From positions 1-64,000 of the forward strand of contig JBBIWA010000015.1 in the NCBI GenBank assembly GCA_037439425.1: a DNA stretch of 64,000 nucleotides. The letters are read 5' to 3'. Every line of letters starts with the position of its first letter. The stretch's first letter is position 1. This document shows positions 1 through 8,183 of this stretch, in pieces. The position numbers and the translations under genes are program-made. The DNA comes from JBBIWA01 sp037439425 (lineage in GTDB: Bacteria; Acidobacteriota; Blastocatellia; RBC074). The notes beneath the pieces are model-generated. The model did not search any database and had not been told where the DNA came from. It saw only the letters and a program-made list of their open reading frames with translations.

Positions 1-35
1 ATCTCTGTCTTGTGCCATCAACGAAGAAACGTGCG

Positions 36-152
36 ACTAAGTACTGTGCGCCGCAATTACGCCTTCAGTTGTCGTGAGACGGAATCACGGATTTTGCAAT
101 CCGTTAGCTTTCAGGCTAACTGGCGGAGTATTTATGGCGCATTGTACTAAGT
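36..152. repeat. Inverted-repeat element with internal hairpins
   Basis: Bases 36-52 and 136-152 form an imperfect inverted repeat (about 14 of 17 positions complementary, core GTAC plus GCGCC). Between them lie two perfect small hairpins, CGGATT/AATCCG near 89-104 and GTTAGC/GCTAAC near 105-122. A further hairpin CGTGTC/GACACG follows near 164-180. This resembles a miniature inverted-repeat element or a structured RNA. No coding frame is seen, and which of the two it is cannot be decided from sequence alone. Confidence 0.4.
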
Positions 153-222
153 GAAAAAGTCGTGTCCTCAATGCGACACGCTTTATTTACAGCGCCTTTC
201 CAGCTAAGCGGGAACTGCTGGC

Positions 223-343
223 GCTCCCAGGGATTTTCTGCAGGAACCTGGGAGCGCACGCTTGCGAGCGTGCCCGGTTTCGGAATTCGGATTTCGGATT
301 TAGAATTTCGGATTTAAATTCGCAATCCGCAATCTGCAATCTG
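223..343. repeat. REP-like palindrome followed by GGATTTCGGATT low-complexity run
   Basis: GCTCCCAGG (223-231) pairs with CCTGGGAGC (247-255), and the latter runs into GCACGCTTGCGAGCGTGC, itself a palindrome. The same words recur near 33313-33430. From about 278 to 343 the spacer consists of repeated ATTTCGGATTT and GCAATCTGCAATC words that recur at 24070, 27190-27290 and 45880. No gene is seen between base 1 and 373. Confidence 0.5.
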
Positions 344-373
344 CAGAAGTGCCGCGCTGTGTCGCTGGCTTGA

Positions 374-1993
374 TTACTTGAGGTTGGTCACGCCTGTCAG
401 TTGGGCACGCAGCTCGCCCACAGGCAAGCGGACCGCAACGTAGATCGGCAAGCGGCGCGTGTCGTTGCTGATCCAGGCTTGAGCGAGCAGTTGCTGAGGC
501 TGCTGGCTGAAGATGTCAAGTCGGGTCGTCTCACGTTGTCCCATGGGGCCAGTGATGGTCTCTTGCTGGGCAACCCTGATGAGCAGCCTGCGGGTATGGT
601 GATTGGCCGTGAGAAAATAGTAGGTAAAGCTTGAGCCGATCTTCAAGTCAGCGGCGCGCAGAGCATAGAAAAGAGAAACCAGATCGCGAGTGTTCGGCTG
701 AAGCAGCACCTTTGTTCCATCATCCAGTTTGGCGACCTTAGCATGCCAATCGAAATCAGCCATGGCTTGCTTGGTGCGCTCGCCTTCTCGCAACCGCAGC
801 GAGGTCTTGACCGGCATAAGAGACTCAACATCGGCGTAGCAGATGAACTGGTCATTGAGATCAAATACTGCGCGGGCCGCTCCGACGGTTGCCGCCTCAG
901 CCACCAACTCAAAGACGCGGCGCGTGCCCAGGTAGCCTTGCTGGCGCACCTCAAAACTAACCTTCCCGATCGAGGGCAAATTAAGCCACGAGATGTCATA
1001 ATTCAGCCGCTCGCCGACGGCGAAAGGAAGATGGTTTTCGTACTCCAGGGGAGCGCGACTCTTGCTGGCTGCTTCAAAGGCGCCTGCCGGCAGATTGTCC
1101 TTCGAAGCAATCAGTGGTGATTTGGCCACCGGGTTCGGACTCAGAGCAATACCCGCTTTTGGCTGAGAAACGATCATCGCATTAGCCAGCTCGACGCGAA
1201 CTTCGCCGAACGGCAACTGGGCGGTGATCAGGACTGGCAAGCGTTGGGCATCGTCTGAAAACCAGGCGCGCACACGGAACTGGCTCAGGTTTCGTTTTTT
1301 GCTTTTGGCGGAAAAATCGACGCGCACTGCGTTATAAGTGCCAGCCTGAGTAATCACGCGCTCGCGCTGTTTGATCTGAGCCTCGACCTCGACAGTCTCT
1401 TTCTCGTAGAGAGCTGAAAACTTGTGTGTGGCTCCCTGCTTAAGCTCGCGCAACCGCAAGGTGTAGAGCAGCGAAGGCAGGTCATAGGTGCTCGGCGGTA
1501 GGGTGATTTCTTTCCCATCGTCGTAGCGGGCGATGCGTTGCTGCTGATCTAAAACAACGGTGCTCTCTTCGCGTTTGAGGCCCTGCTGGGTTAAGTTGAC
1601 GAGCCGATAAGGCAGCATCGTCTTCGCGTCTACATAAGAGGTATACTGGTTATCAAGCTCAACGAAGAGCGAGCGCACGTAGCCGATGGTTTCCAGCCGG
1701 GTCTTTAGTTGATAGCCCTCCTGCTCAAAGAAGGCGCCTTGCTCGGCGACTTCCAGTTGCAGCCGCGCAGCAGTGACAAAATTGGCCCACGAAACATTGA
1801 AACTGAGTCGTTCGCCAGTGACAAATGGCGCGCCGCTGTCTGAAGCAGTCTCTTTACTCTTGGGCGGAGAAGGTTTGGGCGGCTGAGTCAGGCCGCTCTC
1901 CTGCTGCTGGCCATTCAGCGACAGTCCAAGGCTGATGCTGCCAATCACCAGCAAGCCCAAAATAGCTCTACAAACCGATCTCGAAAACATCAA
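374..1993 (-). CDS. Secreted protein with two tandem DUF3108 domains
   Basis: This is a 539-residue protein of unknown molecular function. Residues 1-28 form a signal peptide, followed by a proline- and serine-rich linker to about residue 55. Two homologous halves then follow. Residues about 57-270 open with PFVTGERLSFNVSW, and residues about 322-535 open with PFAVGERLNYDISW. Each half ends in a matching strand pattern (AWFSDDAQRLPV and AWISNDTRRLPI). This fits DUF3108, a beta-rich periplasmic or outer-membrane domain that normally occurs once, so the gene arose by internal duplication. It is the last gene of the leftward series after pyrF, and nothing in the context fixes its role. Confidence 0.85.
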   Translation of the reverse strand: MMFSRSVCRAILGLLVIGSISLGLSLNGQQQESGLTQPPKPSPPKSKETASDSGAPFVTGERLSFNVSWANFVTAARLQLEVAEQGAFFEQEGYQLKTRLETIGYVRSLFVELDNQYTSYVDAKTMLPYRLVNLTQQGLKREESTVVLDQQQRIARYDDGKEITLPPSTYDLPSLLYTLRLRELKQGATHKFSALYEKETVEVEAQIKQRERVITQAGTYNAVRVDFSAKSKKRNLSQFRVRAWFSDDAQRLPVLITAQLPFGEVRVELANAMIVSQPKAGIALSPNPVAKSPLIASKDNLPAGAFEAASKSRAPLEYENHLPFAVGERLNYDISWLNLPSIGKVSFEVRQQGYLGTRRVFELVAEAATVGAARAVFDLNDQFICYADVESLMPVKTSLRLREGERTKQAMADFDWHAKVAKLDDGTKVLLQPNTRDLVSLFYALRAADLKIGSSFTYYFLTANHHTRRLLIRVAQQETITGPMGQRETTRLDIFSQQPQQLLAQAWISNDTRRLPIYVAVRLPVGELRAQLTGVTNLK

Positions 1994-2069
1994 CTAGTAC
2001 CACCTTATCTCAGGATGAGAGCGACCATCAGTTCGGGGCCGGCGAAAAGTCACCTTTGATATTAACGCA

Positions 2070-2813
2070 CTATCCCGCAACTTGTTCAATGTCTTGAAGG
2101 ATTTTCCTGGCTGCCAGCGCCGCATCTTTGGCTTCAATGATTGGCCGCCCGACGACCAGATAATCGGCTCCAGCGCGAAGAGCTTCAGCCGGTGCCATCA
2201 CCCGGCTCTGATCGTGCAGTGCTGCGCCCTGGGGACGAATTCCAGGCACGAGGATGACAAAATTTGGATTAGGGATTGCTCGTCTAATCGGCGCGACCTC
2301 GCGCGGCGAAGCCACGACTCCATCGAGGCCGCAGGAGCAGCACAACTGCGCCAATTTGATCACTTCTTCTTCTAACGCCCGGTCAATCCCGATTTCAGCC
2401 AGTGACACTTGATCGTGGCTGGTCAAGATTGTGACTCCCAAAATCAACGGGCGCTGAAGCCCTTCACGAGTCACCACTTCATCAACTGCCTCAACGGTCT
2501 TGCGCATCATCGCCCCTCCGCCGAGCGCGTGAAGATTGAAGATGCGCACGCCGAGCCGCGCTGCCTCAACTCCAGCTTTGGCCACCGTGTTCGGAATGTC
2601 ATGAAACTTGAGATCGAGAAAGACCTGCTTGTCCATCCCGATAATGCGCCGGACAATCTCTGGGCCTTCGGCGGTGAAAAGCTGCTGGCCAATCTTGAAC
2701 ATTCCCACCAGACCACGCAACGCTTCAACCAGCTCAAGTGCCTGCGCTGCTGTCTCCACATCGAGTGCTACTACCAGCCGCTCCTCCGGATGTCGCACTG
2801 AATATCTGGTCAT
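2070..2813 (-). CDS. pyrF: Orotidine 5'-phosphate decarboxylase
   Basis: It catalyses decarboxylation of OMP to UMP, the last step of de novo UMP synthesis, in the cytoplasm. The catalytic motif DLKFHDIPNT is intact, as are the N-terminal VVALDVETA strand and the C-terminal phosphate-binding VPGIRPQG and VVGRPI segments, giving an apparently complete TIM barrel. The frame is open upstream to a TTG at 2891, but family length favours the ATG at 2813 (247 residues), and no strong ribosome binding site decides between them. pyrK and pyrD lie upstream on the same strand but are separated by two cell-envelope genes, so co-transcription is possible rather than shown. Confidence 0.95.
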   Translation of the reverse strand: MTRYSVRHPEERLVVALDVETAAQALELVEALRGLVGMFKIGQQLFTAEGPEIVRRIIGMDKQVFLDLKFHDIPNTVAKAGVEAARLGVRIFNLHALGGGAMMRKTVEAVDEVVTREGLQRPLILGVTILTSHDQVSLAEIGIDRALEEEVIKLAQLCCSCGLDGVVASPREVAPIRRAIPNPNFVILVPGIRPQGAALHDQSRVMAPAEALRAGADYLVVGRPIIEAKDAALAARKILQDIEQVAG

Positions 2814-2964
2814 CTGCTCGATCAAGCTTGTATAGGCTCCCAGAAAATGTTTCGAGAGCGTTTGAAGTAACGGACAGCTGTCTCTTGCCAACGCTCCGAT
2901 TGCTTTTCATGCCAGGAGACAGTGGAGAGTGAAGAGTGGCTTTCCAGGAAACTCCAAACACCCT

Positions 2965-3867
2965 TTAGGGCAACTCTAGCTTAAGCAACAGGGCTGGATC
3001 AAGGTAGATATTCTGCCAACTCACGGCCACGTGCAAGTGCGGCCCTGTGACCAGACCGGTGGCGCCGCTTAGTCCAATCACTTGGCCAGAGGTGACTTTC
3101 TCTCCCTCCGCAACTTTGATCTCCGAAAGGTGCAGGTAAAACGTCCTCAATCCTTGCCCGTGATCAAGCACCACACAGTTGCCTTCAAAGAAAAGATGGC
3201 GCGCCAGCACTACTCGCCCGCTATTCATGGCCGCGACAGGCGTTCCGGCGGCTGCGCGATAATCAAGCCCGCGATGCACGCTGCGTCGCCCTCGATTGAG
3301 GATGCGTCGCGTCCCGAACTGCTCGGTCGTTACCGCCTCAACTGGTGCGATGAATGGCCCTGACCAGACGCGCTCCGCAGTGAACTGTCCTAGGATCGCG
3401 CCTTTGAGTTCCTGCTCCTGCTTGATGCGCTCAAGCGCTCCTGGATCAGGATCCATGAATCGTTTCGAGACTCTGAGTTTAGCCGTGCGGTAAGCCGCCT
3501 TCTTTACGGCGATAATGTGGTTGAAAGCGGCCTTCTTGCCGCTTAAAGTCACACCTTCGAGCGCGAGTTGATAGCTGCCGGGCGCGGTATCGAGGCTAAC
3601 ACCGGCCACACCGTACCACGTTCCGCTGGCCGGGTCAAAGTTAAACCAGACTTGGTGACCCAGCCAGTTCCCGGTCAGAGACTGTAGTGCTTCTGGCGGA
3701 CTAACGCGAAACAAGCAGGGAGAGCCATTAACCAACTGCGCTGGTTCCCAACTGACCGGATAGGCCGATGGAAAGGCATCTGCGGATGGAAATAGTCGGG
3801 CTTCACGAGACGAAATCAGACTTAACAGACAAGCCAGGAACAAAAGTATCGCGCTGGCATTCCTCAT
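2965..3867 (-). CDS. M23 family metallopeptidase (LytM type)
   Basis: This is a 300-residue exported or membrane-anchored zinc endopeptidase expected to cut peptidoglycan cross-links. Residues 1-22 are a hydrophobic signal or anchor. A middle region of about 150 residues has beta-sandwich character. The C-terminal 110 residues are a complete LytM domain: the first zinc ligands are in HRGLD (His and Asp), the other ligand and catalytic His are in GPHLHV, and an additional conserved His is in FYLHLS. All metal ligands are present, so it should be an active enzyme rather than an EnvC-like activator. It sits between pyrF and a polysaccharide deacetylase, another cell-wall-type gene. Confidence 0.9.
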   Translation of the reverse strand: MRNASAILLFLACLLSLISSREARLFPSADAFPSAYPVSWEPAQLVNGSPCLFRVSPPEALQSLTGNWLGHQVWFNFDPASGTWYGVAGVSLDTAPGSYQLALEGVTLSGKKAAFNHIIAVKKAAYRTAKLRVSKRFMDPDPGALERIKQEQELKGAILGQFTAERVWSGPFIAPVEAVTTEQFGTRRILNRGRRSVHRGLDYRAAAGTPVAAMNSGRVVLARHLFFEGNCVVLDHGQGLRTFYLHLSEIKVAEGEKVTSGQVIGLSGATGLVTGPHLHVAVSWQNIYLDPALLLKLELP

Positions 3868-4080
3868 ACGATTGGCTCACCGCCGGCCAGATAAGTGGGG
3901 CAATGTTGAGGCGATTAGTTGACGCAGGGGCAGACGAGTAAGGTCACGGAAGGATTGTCAGAAAAGGCGGGATAAGTCCGGGCGGCCGACAGGTCTAAGT
4001 TTAGCTGTCTGCCGTGTTGCTGCGACGCCGTTTATTCTTGTGATCCGGCTTCACGGTTGTATGACAGGCTGATGACATCG

Positions 4081-4899
4081 CTATGTGTGGCTTTCAAGTT
4101 CAAGCAGCTCCGATACGGTCACAAACCTGTACCCTTTGCTCTTGAGACCTTTAATGATGCCAGGGACAGCTTTGAGGGACTCGGCTCGGCTTGGATACAT
4201 GACGTGCAGAAGGATAATAGATCCGGGTCGCGCCTTGACCAGCACGTGCTCAACGATCTTATCGGCCTCGGCCGCGATCTCGCGGTAGGACTCCGGTTCA
4301 ATGTCCCAGAATATGTTCTTGCGATGGGTGAGCTTCAGATAATACGGCAGCAGAAAAAGCTTCTTACCAAAAGGCGATCTGAAGTGGATGGCCCCTTGAT
4401 AGCCTGTTTTTCGGATCAGCTGATCTGTCTTCTCGATCTCCGCCTGAATGAAGGACCAAGACCGACCAATCATCCGCTTGTGAGAATAGGAATGGTTGCC
4501 CAGCTCGTGCCCGGCCAGCATGATTTTTTCGCCTTCAGCAGGATGGCTTTCTAGCTCTGCGCCAGTTAGAAAAAACGTAGCCTTGATTGCCTCTTGCTGG
4601 AGGATAGAGAGAATCTTTTCTGTCGCCAGTTGTGTCGGTCCATCGTCAAAGGTCAGAGCGACGGCCGGCTGAGGCGTATTCACCCTTGTAACAATTTCAC
4701 CGCAGAACTGAAATGTGCGCAGGTTGCTGATCTTCCAGGCCAAGAAAAAAACAAGCGGGATGATGATCGGGCTCAGGACTATGATTCGCTGAGCCAAGCC
4801 AGGCCTATGTCTCACCGTGCCACAGACACGCTGCCAGACAACCAAGCCGACAAGGATGAGCACAATGGAGATCAAGAGTAGGATGATGACTTCGAGCAT
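4081..4899 (-). CDS. Polysaccharide deacetylase (NodB domain, carbohydrate esterase 4)
   Basis: It is expected to remove N-acetyl groups from a cell-wall or exopolysaccharide sugar. An N-terminal membrane segment and a second hydrophobic stretch are followed by a NodB domain with all five motifs: TFDDGP (catalytic Asp and metal Asp), the metal-binding motif around GNHSYSH, FRSPFG, WDIEP and LLHV. With the ATG at 4899 the protein has 272 residues. An in-frame GTG at 4914 is an alternative start, 14 bases after the pyrD stop. The close spacing to pyrD suggests co-transcription. Confidence 0.88.
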   Translation of the reverse strand: MLEVIILLLISIVLILVGLVVWQRVCGTVRHRPGLAQRIIVLSPIIIPLVFFLAWKISNLRTFQFCGEIVTRVNTPQPAVALTFDDGPTQLATEKILSILQQEAIKATFFLTGAELESHPAEGEKIMLAGHELGNHSYSHKRMIGRSWSFIQAEIEKTDQLIRKTGYQGAIHFRSPFGKKLFLLPYYLKLTHRKNIFWDIEPESYREIAAEADKIVEHVLVKARPGSIILLHVMYPSRAESLKAVPGIIKGLKSKGYRFVTVSELLELESHT

Positions 4900-4928
4900 G
4901 GGTCTATCTTGCACCGCTTAACGAGGCT

Positions 4929-5882
4929 TCAGACCTCGACCGTTCCAACCAACTCGCGAATATTCTCCAGGCTGTGGCGCTGGCAATATTCAGCCAGCCC
5001 GTCAATGATCTTGACCGAAGCGCGCGGATCGTAGAAATTGGCAGTGCCTACCTGAATGGCGCTGGCCCCGGCAATGATGAACTCTAGTGCGTCTTCGACC
5101 GTAGCGATGCCGCCGATGCCAAAGACTGGAATCTGCACCGCGCGGGCAACCTGAAACACGCAGCGCACAGCGATAGGCTTGATCGCTGGGCCTGATAACC
5201 CGCCAGTGACATTGGCCAGGCGAGGCCGGCGCGTGTGAATGTCTATTGCCATGCCGACCACGGTGTTAATCACCGAGAGAGCATCCGCGCCTGACGCTTC
5301 CACTGCGCGCGCGATCTCGGCAATGTCAGTCACGTTGGGTGAAAGCTTGACGATCACAGGCCGCCGCGCTGCGCGCTTGACTGCTGCGGTCACTTCGGCT
5401 GCCAGATGCGCATCGTTAGCGAAACTCTCACCGCCAGCCTTCACATTCGGACAGGAAATGTTCAGCTCATAAGCGTCAATCCCCTCGCCCTCTTCTAAAA
5501 TCTCGATCGCTTCGAGGTACTCCTCGACGGTGTAGCCGAAAACGTTCGGGATGATGCGCGTGTTGTATTGACGCAAGGCAGGAAGCTTTTCCATCACAAA
5601 GGTGCGCGCGCCGATGTTTTGCAAACCAATCGCGTTGAGCATGCCACCGTGCGTTTCCACAATCCGCCACGGCGCGTTGCCACGCATCGGTCGGGCTGAA
5701 AGCCCCTTGGTGAAGATGCCACCAAGACGATTGAGGTCAATCAGCTCGGCCATCTCCAACCCATAACCGCACGTCCCGCTAGCCGTCGTCACCGGGTTAT
5801 TGAACCGAATACCCGCGATCTCAATGGCCAGCAGATCGGTTTGCTGATCATGGCTTGTTTTATCCTCGCGCTTACTTGTCAC
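4929..5882 (-). CDS. pyrD: Dihydroorotate dehydrogenase, class 1B catalytic subunit
   Basis: It oxidises dihydroorotate to orotate. The class 1B form is a heterotetramer with PyrK that passes electrons to NAD. The NISCPN motif carries the catalytic cysteine, and the FMN phosphate-binding GIGGI segment is present. The frame is open to 5954, but the start is best placed at the GTG at 5882. That gives 317 residues, an AGGAG eight bases upstream, and a four-base GTGA overlap with the pyrK stop, the classic arrangement for translational coupling of the two subunits. Confidence 0.95.
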   Translation of the reverse strand: MTSKREDKTSHDQQTDLLAIEIAGIRFNNPVTTASGTCGYGLEMAELIDLNRLGGIFTKGLSARPMRGNAPWRIVETHGGMLNAIGLQNIGARTFVMEKLPALRQYNTRIIPNVFGYTVEEYLEAIEILEEGEGIDAYELNISCPNVKAGGESFANDAHLAAEVTAAVKRAARRPVIVKLSPNVTDIAEIARAVEASGADALSVINTVVGMAIDIHTRRPRLANVTGGLSGPAIKPIAVRCVFQVARAVQIPVFGIGGIATVEDALEFIIAGASAIQVGTANFYDPRASVKIIDGLAEYCQRHSLENIRELVGTVEV

Positions 5883-6697
5883 CAATGTAGCTCCTCGCTC
5901 CAAAACACCGGCCCATCGGTGCAGACCTTCTTGTAGATGAATCCTTCGGGACAATCGGCTTTGACCGCCACTGCGCAGCCAACGCAGATGCCAAAACCGC
6001 AGGCCATCGGCGATTCCAGTGACACCTGCGCGGGGATAGCGTGCTCGGAGGCGATCTGCGCGACGCGACGCAGCATCGCATCCGGCCCGCAGGCGAAGAT
6101 GATTATCGGCTCGCTGCGCCTCTCTTGCAGATAGTTTTCAAGCGGCGCGGTAACAAAACCTTGATCGCCGTAACTGCCGTCCATCGTCGCGCTGTAGACG
6201 TTTTGGGAACCCAGCAGGTGGATGAAGTCTTCAAGACCGCACAGGTCACCGCAGCTGGCACCGCCGATGAAAAGGCGCGCCGGTATTTGCCGTTGCCGCA
6301 GCTCCTCAGCCAGCAGATAAAGCGCCGCTGAACCAACACCACCCGCGACGAGCAACGCCTCGCGCCGCTCGGCTGCCTTCAGATCAAAGGTGTTGCCGAG
6401 CGATCCTAAGAAATCCACCTCATCGCCAGAGCGCAGCCTTGACAGGGCTTGAGTCCCGCGACCCAGAATCTGGTAAATAAACTCGACGCTGAGATGGTCA
6501 GCGTAGCGCTCGCTTCGGTAGTAGGCCATTGCCCGGCGCAGCAACGGTTCAGGGCTGCCATGTGGTTTGAGCATGGCGAATTGCCCTGGCAAGACCGGAA
6601 TCCGTTCCTTAAGACGCAACCTCAATCGGCCGTAGCGACGCGCCGCAGTCGAACTGCTCAGGATATTGAGCTCAACAGTAGCAATGGTGTCAATCAA
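5879..6697 (-). CDS. pyrK: Dihydroorotate dehydrogenase electron-transfer subunit
   Basis: This is the FAD and 2Fe-2S subunit that carries electrons from PyrD to NAD. The order is a ferredoxin-reductase FAD domain (residues 1-105), an NAD-binding domain opening with GGVGSAALY (about residue 118), and a C-terminal cluster-binding loop CGFGICVGC plus a later Cys (C-x4-C-x2-C pattern). The FAD motif reads RRAMAYY where most relatives have RPxSI, which is unusual. The start is a TTG at 6697 with GGAG eight bases upstream. It is the first gene of the leftward pyr series. Confidence 0.92.
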   Translation of the reverse strand: MIDTIATVELNILSSSTAARRYGRLRLRLKERIPVLPGQFAMLKPHGSPEPLLRRAMAYYRSERYADHLSVEFIYQILGRGTQALSRLRSGDEVDFLGSLGNTFDLKAAERREALLVAGGVGSAALYLLAEELRQRQIPARLFIGGASCGDLCGLEDFIHLLGSQNVYSATMDGSYGDQGFVTAPLENYLQERRSEPIIIFACGPDAMLRRVAQIASEHAIPAQVSLESPMACGFGICVGCAVAVKADCPEGFIYKKVCTDGPVFWSEELHW

Positions 6698-6872
6698 AGT
6701 TCGATCTCCAGCTTACGGTCAGCTTCAGGATGAGAGCCTGAAAGGCAGTGTAGCAAATCACACTCGGGTGCAACAAGCACACCGCTCAGCGCGTTTACAT
6801 TGGCCCAGCAGTCGTGTATCTTGTTCTTCACCTCATTCAAGTTTACCTGTGAGGGTTGTAGGACCGAAGCCT
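6698..6872. promoter_or_regulatory. Divergent intergenic region between pyrK and the DUF1499/pyrR series
   Basis: This 175-base spacer separates the leftward pyrKD series from the rightward DUF1499-pyrRBC series, so promoters for both directions should lie here. No convincing -35/-10 pair or PyrR-binding loop could be picked by eye. The assignment rests only on gene orientation. Confidence 0.4.
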
Positions 6873-7298
6873 ATGCGCATCCAGAAGGTGCTTCTCGGTG
6901 GAGCCATTCTCCTCACCTTGCTGATCGGCGCGGGGCTGATTTCCAGCCTCATCTGGCCGCCGATCAATGACGTGAAGACCGGCCAGACGCCGGAGTATGC
7001 CGACTTGCAGCCCCAGTACTTCAGCCAGCCGTACTACCGTGTTTTTGATGCCGCGCTGGCCACAGCTCAGGCGCTCGGTTGGGAGGTGGTGATGGAAGAC
7101 CGCGACGGGGGCGAGATTCACGCGGTTGCGACCACCAGGCTTTTGCGGTTCAAGGATGAGGTGACCATCACCATCAGCCGCGAAGGCGCAGGAGCTGTCG
7201 TCAACCTCCGTTCGCGTTCGCGCGTCGGCAAAGCGGACCTGGGCGCCAACGCCAGGCGCATCCGCCATTTTCAAGAAGAGCTGGCTAAGCGGTTGTAA
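6873..7298 (+). CDS. DUF1499 domain protein
   Basis: This is a 141-residue protein with one N-terminal membrane segment (residues 6-28) and a DUF1499 domain filling the rest. The domain is recognisable by its C-terminal signature RSRSRVGKADLGANARRI and the preceding SQPYYRVFDAALATAQ segment. The function of the family is unknown. The frame is open further upstream, but the ATG at 6873 begins the natural signal-anchor and matches family length. It is the first gene of the rightward series that leads to pyrR, with 44 bases before the next start. Confidence 0.8.
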   Translation: MRIQKVLLGGAILLTLLIGAGLISSLIWPPINDVKTGQTPEYADLQPQYFSQPYYRVFDAALATAQALGWEVVMEDRDGGEIHAVATTRLLRFKDEVTITISREGAGAVVNLRSRSRVGKADLGANARRIRHFQEELAKRL

Positions 7299-7342
7299 AG
7301 CAGTAGCGATCATAGCTCCGCTCCGAGTAAAGGGAGCCCGAA

Positions 7343-7572
7343 ATGTCAAAGAAAGACGAAGGCAAACTGCGCTGTAGCTTCTGTCGCAAGAAAAAGAAGA
7401 AGTCAGCTATCTTATCGCCGGACCCAGTGTTTACATCTGCAACGAGTGTGTGGCGATCTGCATCGAGATTATCAATAATAATATTGCCCAGGAGCAGCGG
7501 CTTCCCACTCTCTATGAGCTGGAGAATCTTCTTGCCCGCATCAAGCTTCGCGGGCCTTTTCGAGGTGCCAAG
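7343..7572 (+). CDS. ClpX-type C4 zinc finger, interrupted by a -1 frameshift and in frame with pyrR
   Basis: An ATG at 7343 with AGGGAG upstream starts a short protein containing CSFC, the first half of the zinc finger found at the ClpX N-terminus. The second half, LIAGPSVYICNEC, is in the -1 frame. If the frame changes within the A-rich stretch 7388-7402 (five A at 7391-7395), the spacing between the two Cys pairs matches that of ClpX. The -1 frame then has no stop until the end of pyrR at 8118, so the restored product would be a zinc finger-PyrR fusion of about 258 residues. Without the shift the starting frame stops at 7603, inside pyrR. One missing A in the assembly, a real mutation, or programmed frameshifting could each explain this. 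Confidence 0.6.
7534..7560 (+). terminator. GC hairpin followed by T-run just before pyrR (possible attenuator)
   Basis: GCCCGC (7534-7539) pairs with GCGGGC (7550-7555) around a ten-base loop, followed by CTTTT. It lies 13 bases before the pyrR ATG and ends just before the GAGGTG ribosome binding site. In many bacteria PyrR controls pyr transcription through a leader terminator, so an attenuator here is plausible. The short stem and four-base T-run make it weak, and no PyrR-binding loop consensus was recognised. Confidence 0.35.
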
Positions 7573-8118
7573 ATGGATTTCACAGAGAAAAAGCATGTCA
7601 TGACTGCCGCCGACATCAACCGCGTGTTAGCGCGCATCGCTTCGCAGATTGTCGAAAACAACCCGGACTTGCCGAACGTGTTGCTAGTTGGCATCCGGCG
7701 GCGCGGTGTGCCATTGGCCGAGCGGCTGGCTGCCAAGATCCGAGAGATGGATCACATTGAGGTGGCGACCGGGGCGCTTGACATCACGCTCTATCGCGAT
7801 GACCTGAGCACGGTGGCTGAGCAACCCGTCGTCAATAAAACCGAACTGCCCGCCGATGTCACAGGCCGCACCATCATTCTGGTGGATGATGTGCTTTACA
7901 CGGGCCGCACGGTTCGCGCTGCGCTCGATGAACTGATTGATTTTGGCCGCCCGCGCCGCGTTCAACTTGCGGTGCTGATAGATCGGGGCCATCGCGAGTT
8001 GCCTATCCAGGCCGATTACGTCGGCAAATTTGTGACGACAACCGAAAGCGAAATCGTCAAAGTCATGCTCCCGGAGTTCGACGAGAAAGAAGAGGTGATT
8101 GTGGTCGAACAAAAGTAA
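7573..8118 (+). CDS. pyrR: Bifunctional pyr operon regulator / uracil phosphoribosyltransferase
   Basis: PyrR binds pyr mRNA in response to UMP and also has uracil phosphoribosyltransferase activity. The PRPP-binding motif ILVDDVLYTGRTV is intact, as are LLVGIRRRGVPLA, DITLYRDDL and VDRGHRELPI, all family signatures. With the ATG at 7573 (GAGGTG about five bases upstream) the protein has 181 residues, the usual length. The reading frame nevertheless continues upstream without a stop through the second half of a ClpX-type zinc finger. pyrB follows after 65 bases and pyrC after that, the usual PyrR-led order. Confidence 0.95.
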   Translation: MDFTEKKHVMTAADINRVLARIASQIVENNPDLPNVLLVGIRRRGVPLAERLAAKIREMDHIEVATGALDITLYRDDLSTVAEQPVVNKTELPADVTGRTIILVDDVLYTGRTVRAALDELIDFGRPRRVQLAVLIDRGHRELPIQADYVGKFVTTTESEIVKVMLPEFDEKEEVIVVEQK

Positions 8119-8183
8119 GTACTGAGCGGTGTGTAAGGAGGCGCAGTTACTCATCACTCATCATTCATCATTTGTCGTAACGC

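Noticed and set aside
1..180. tRNA or tmRNA gene in the first 180 bases
   Set aside because: Hairpins are present, but no acceptor stem, T-loop GTTCRA or CCA-like end could be assembled.
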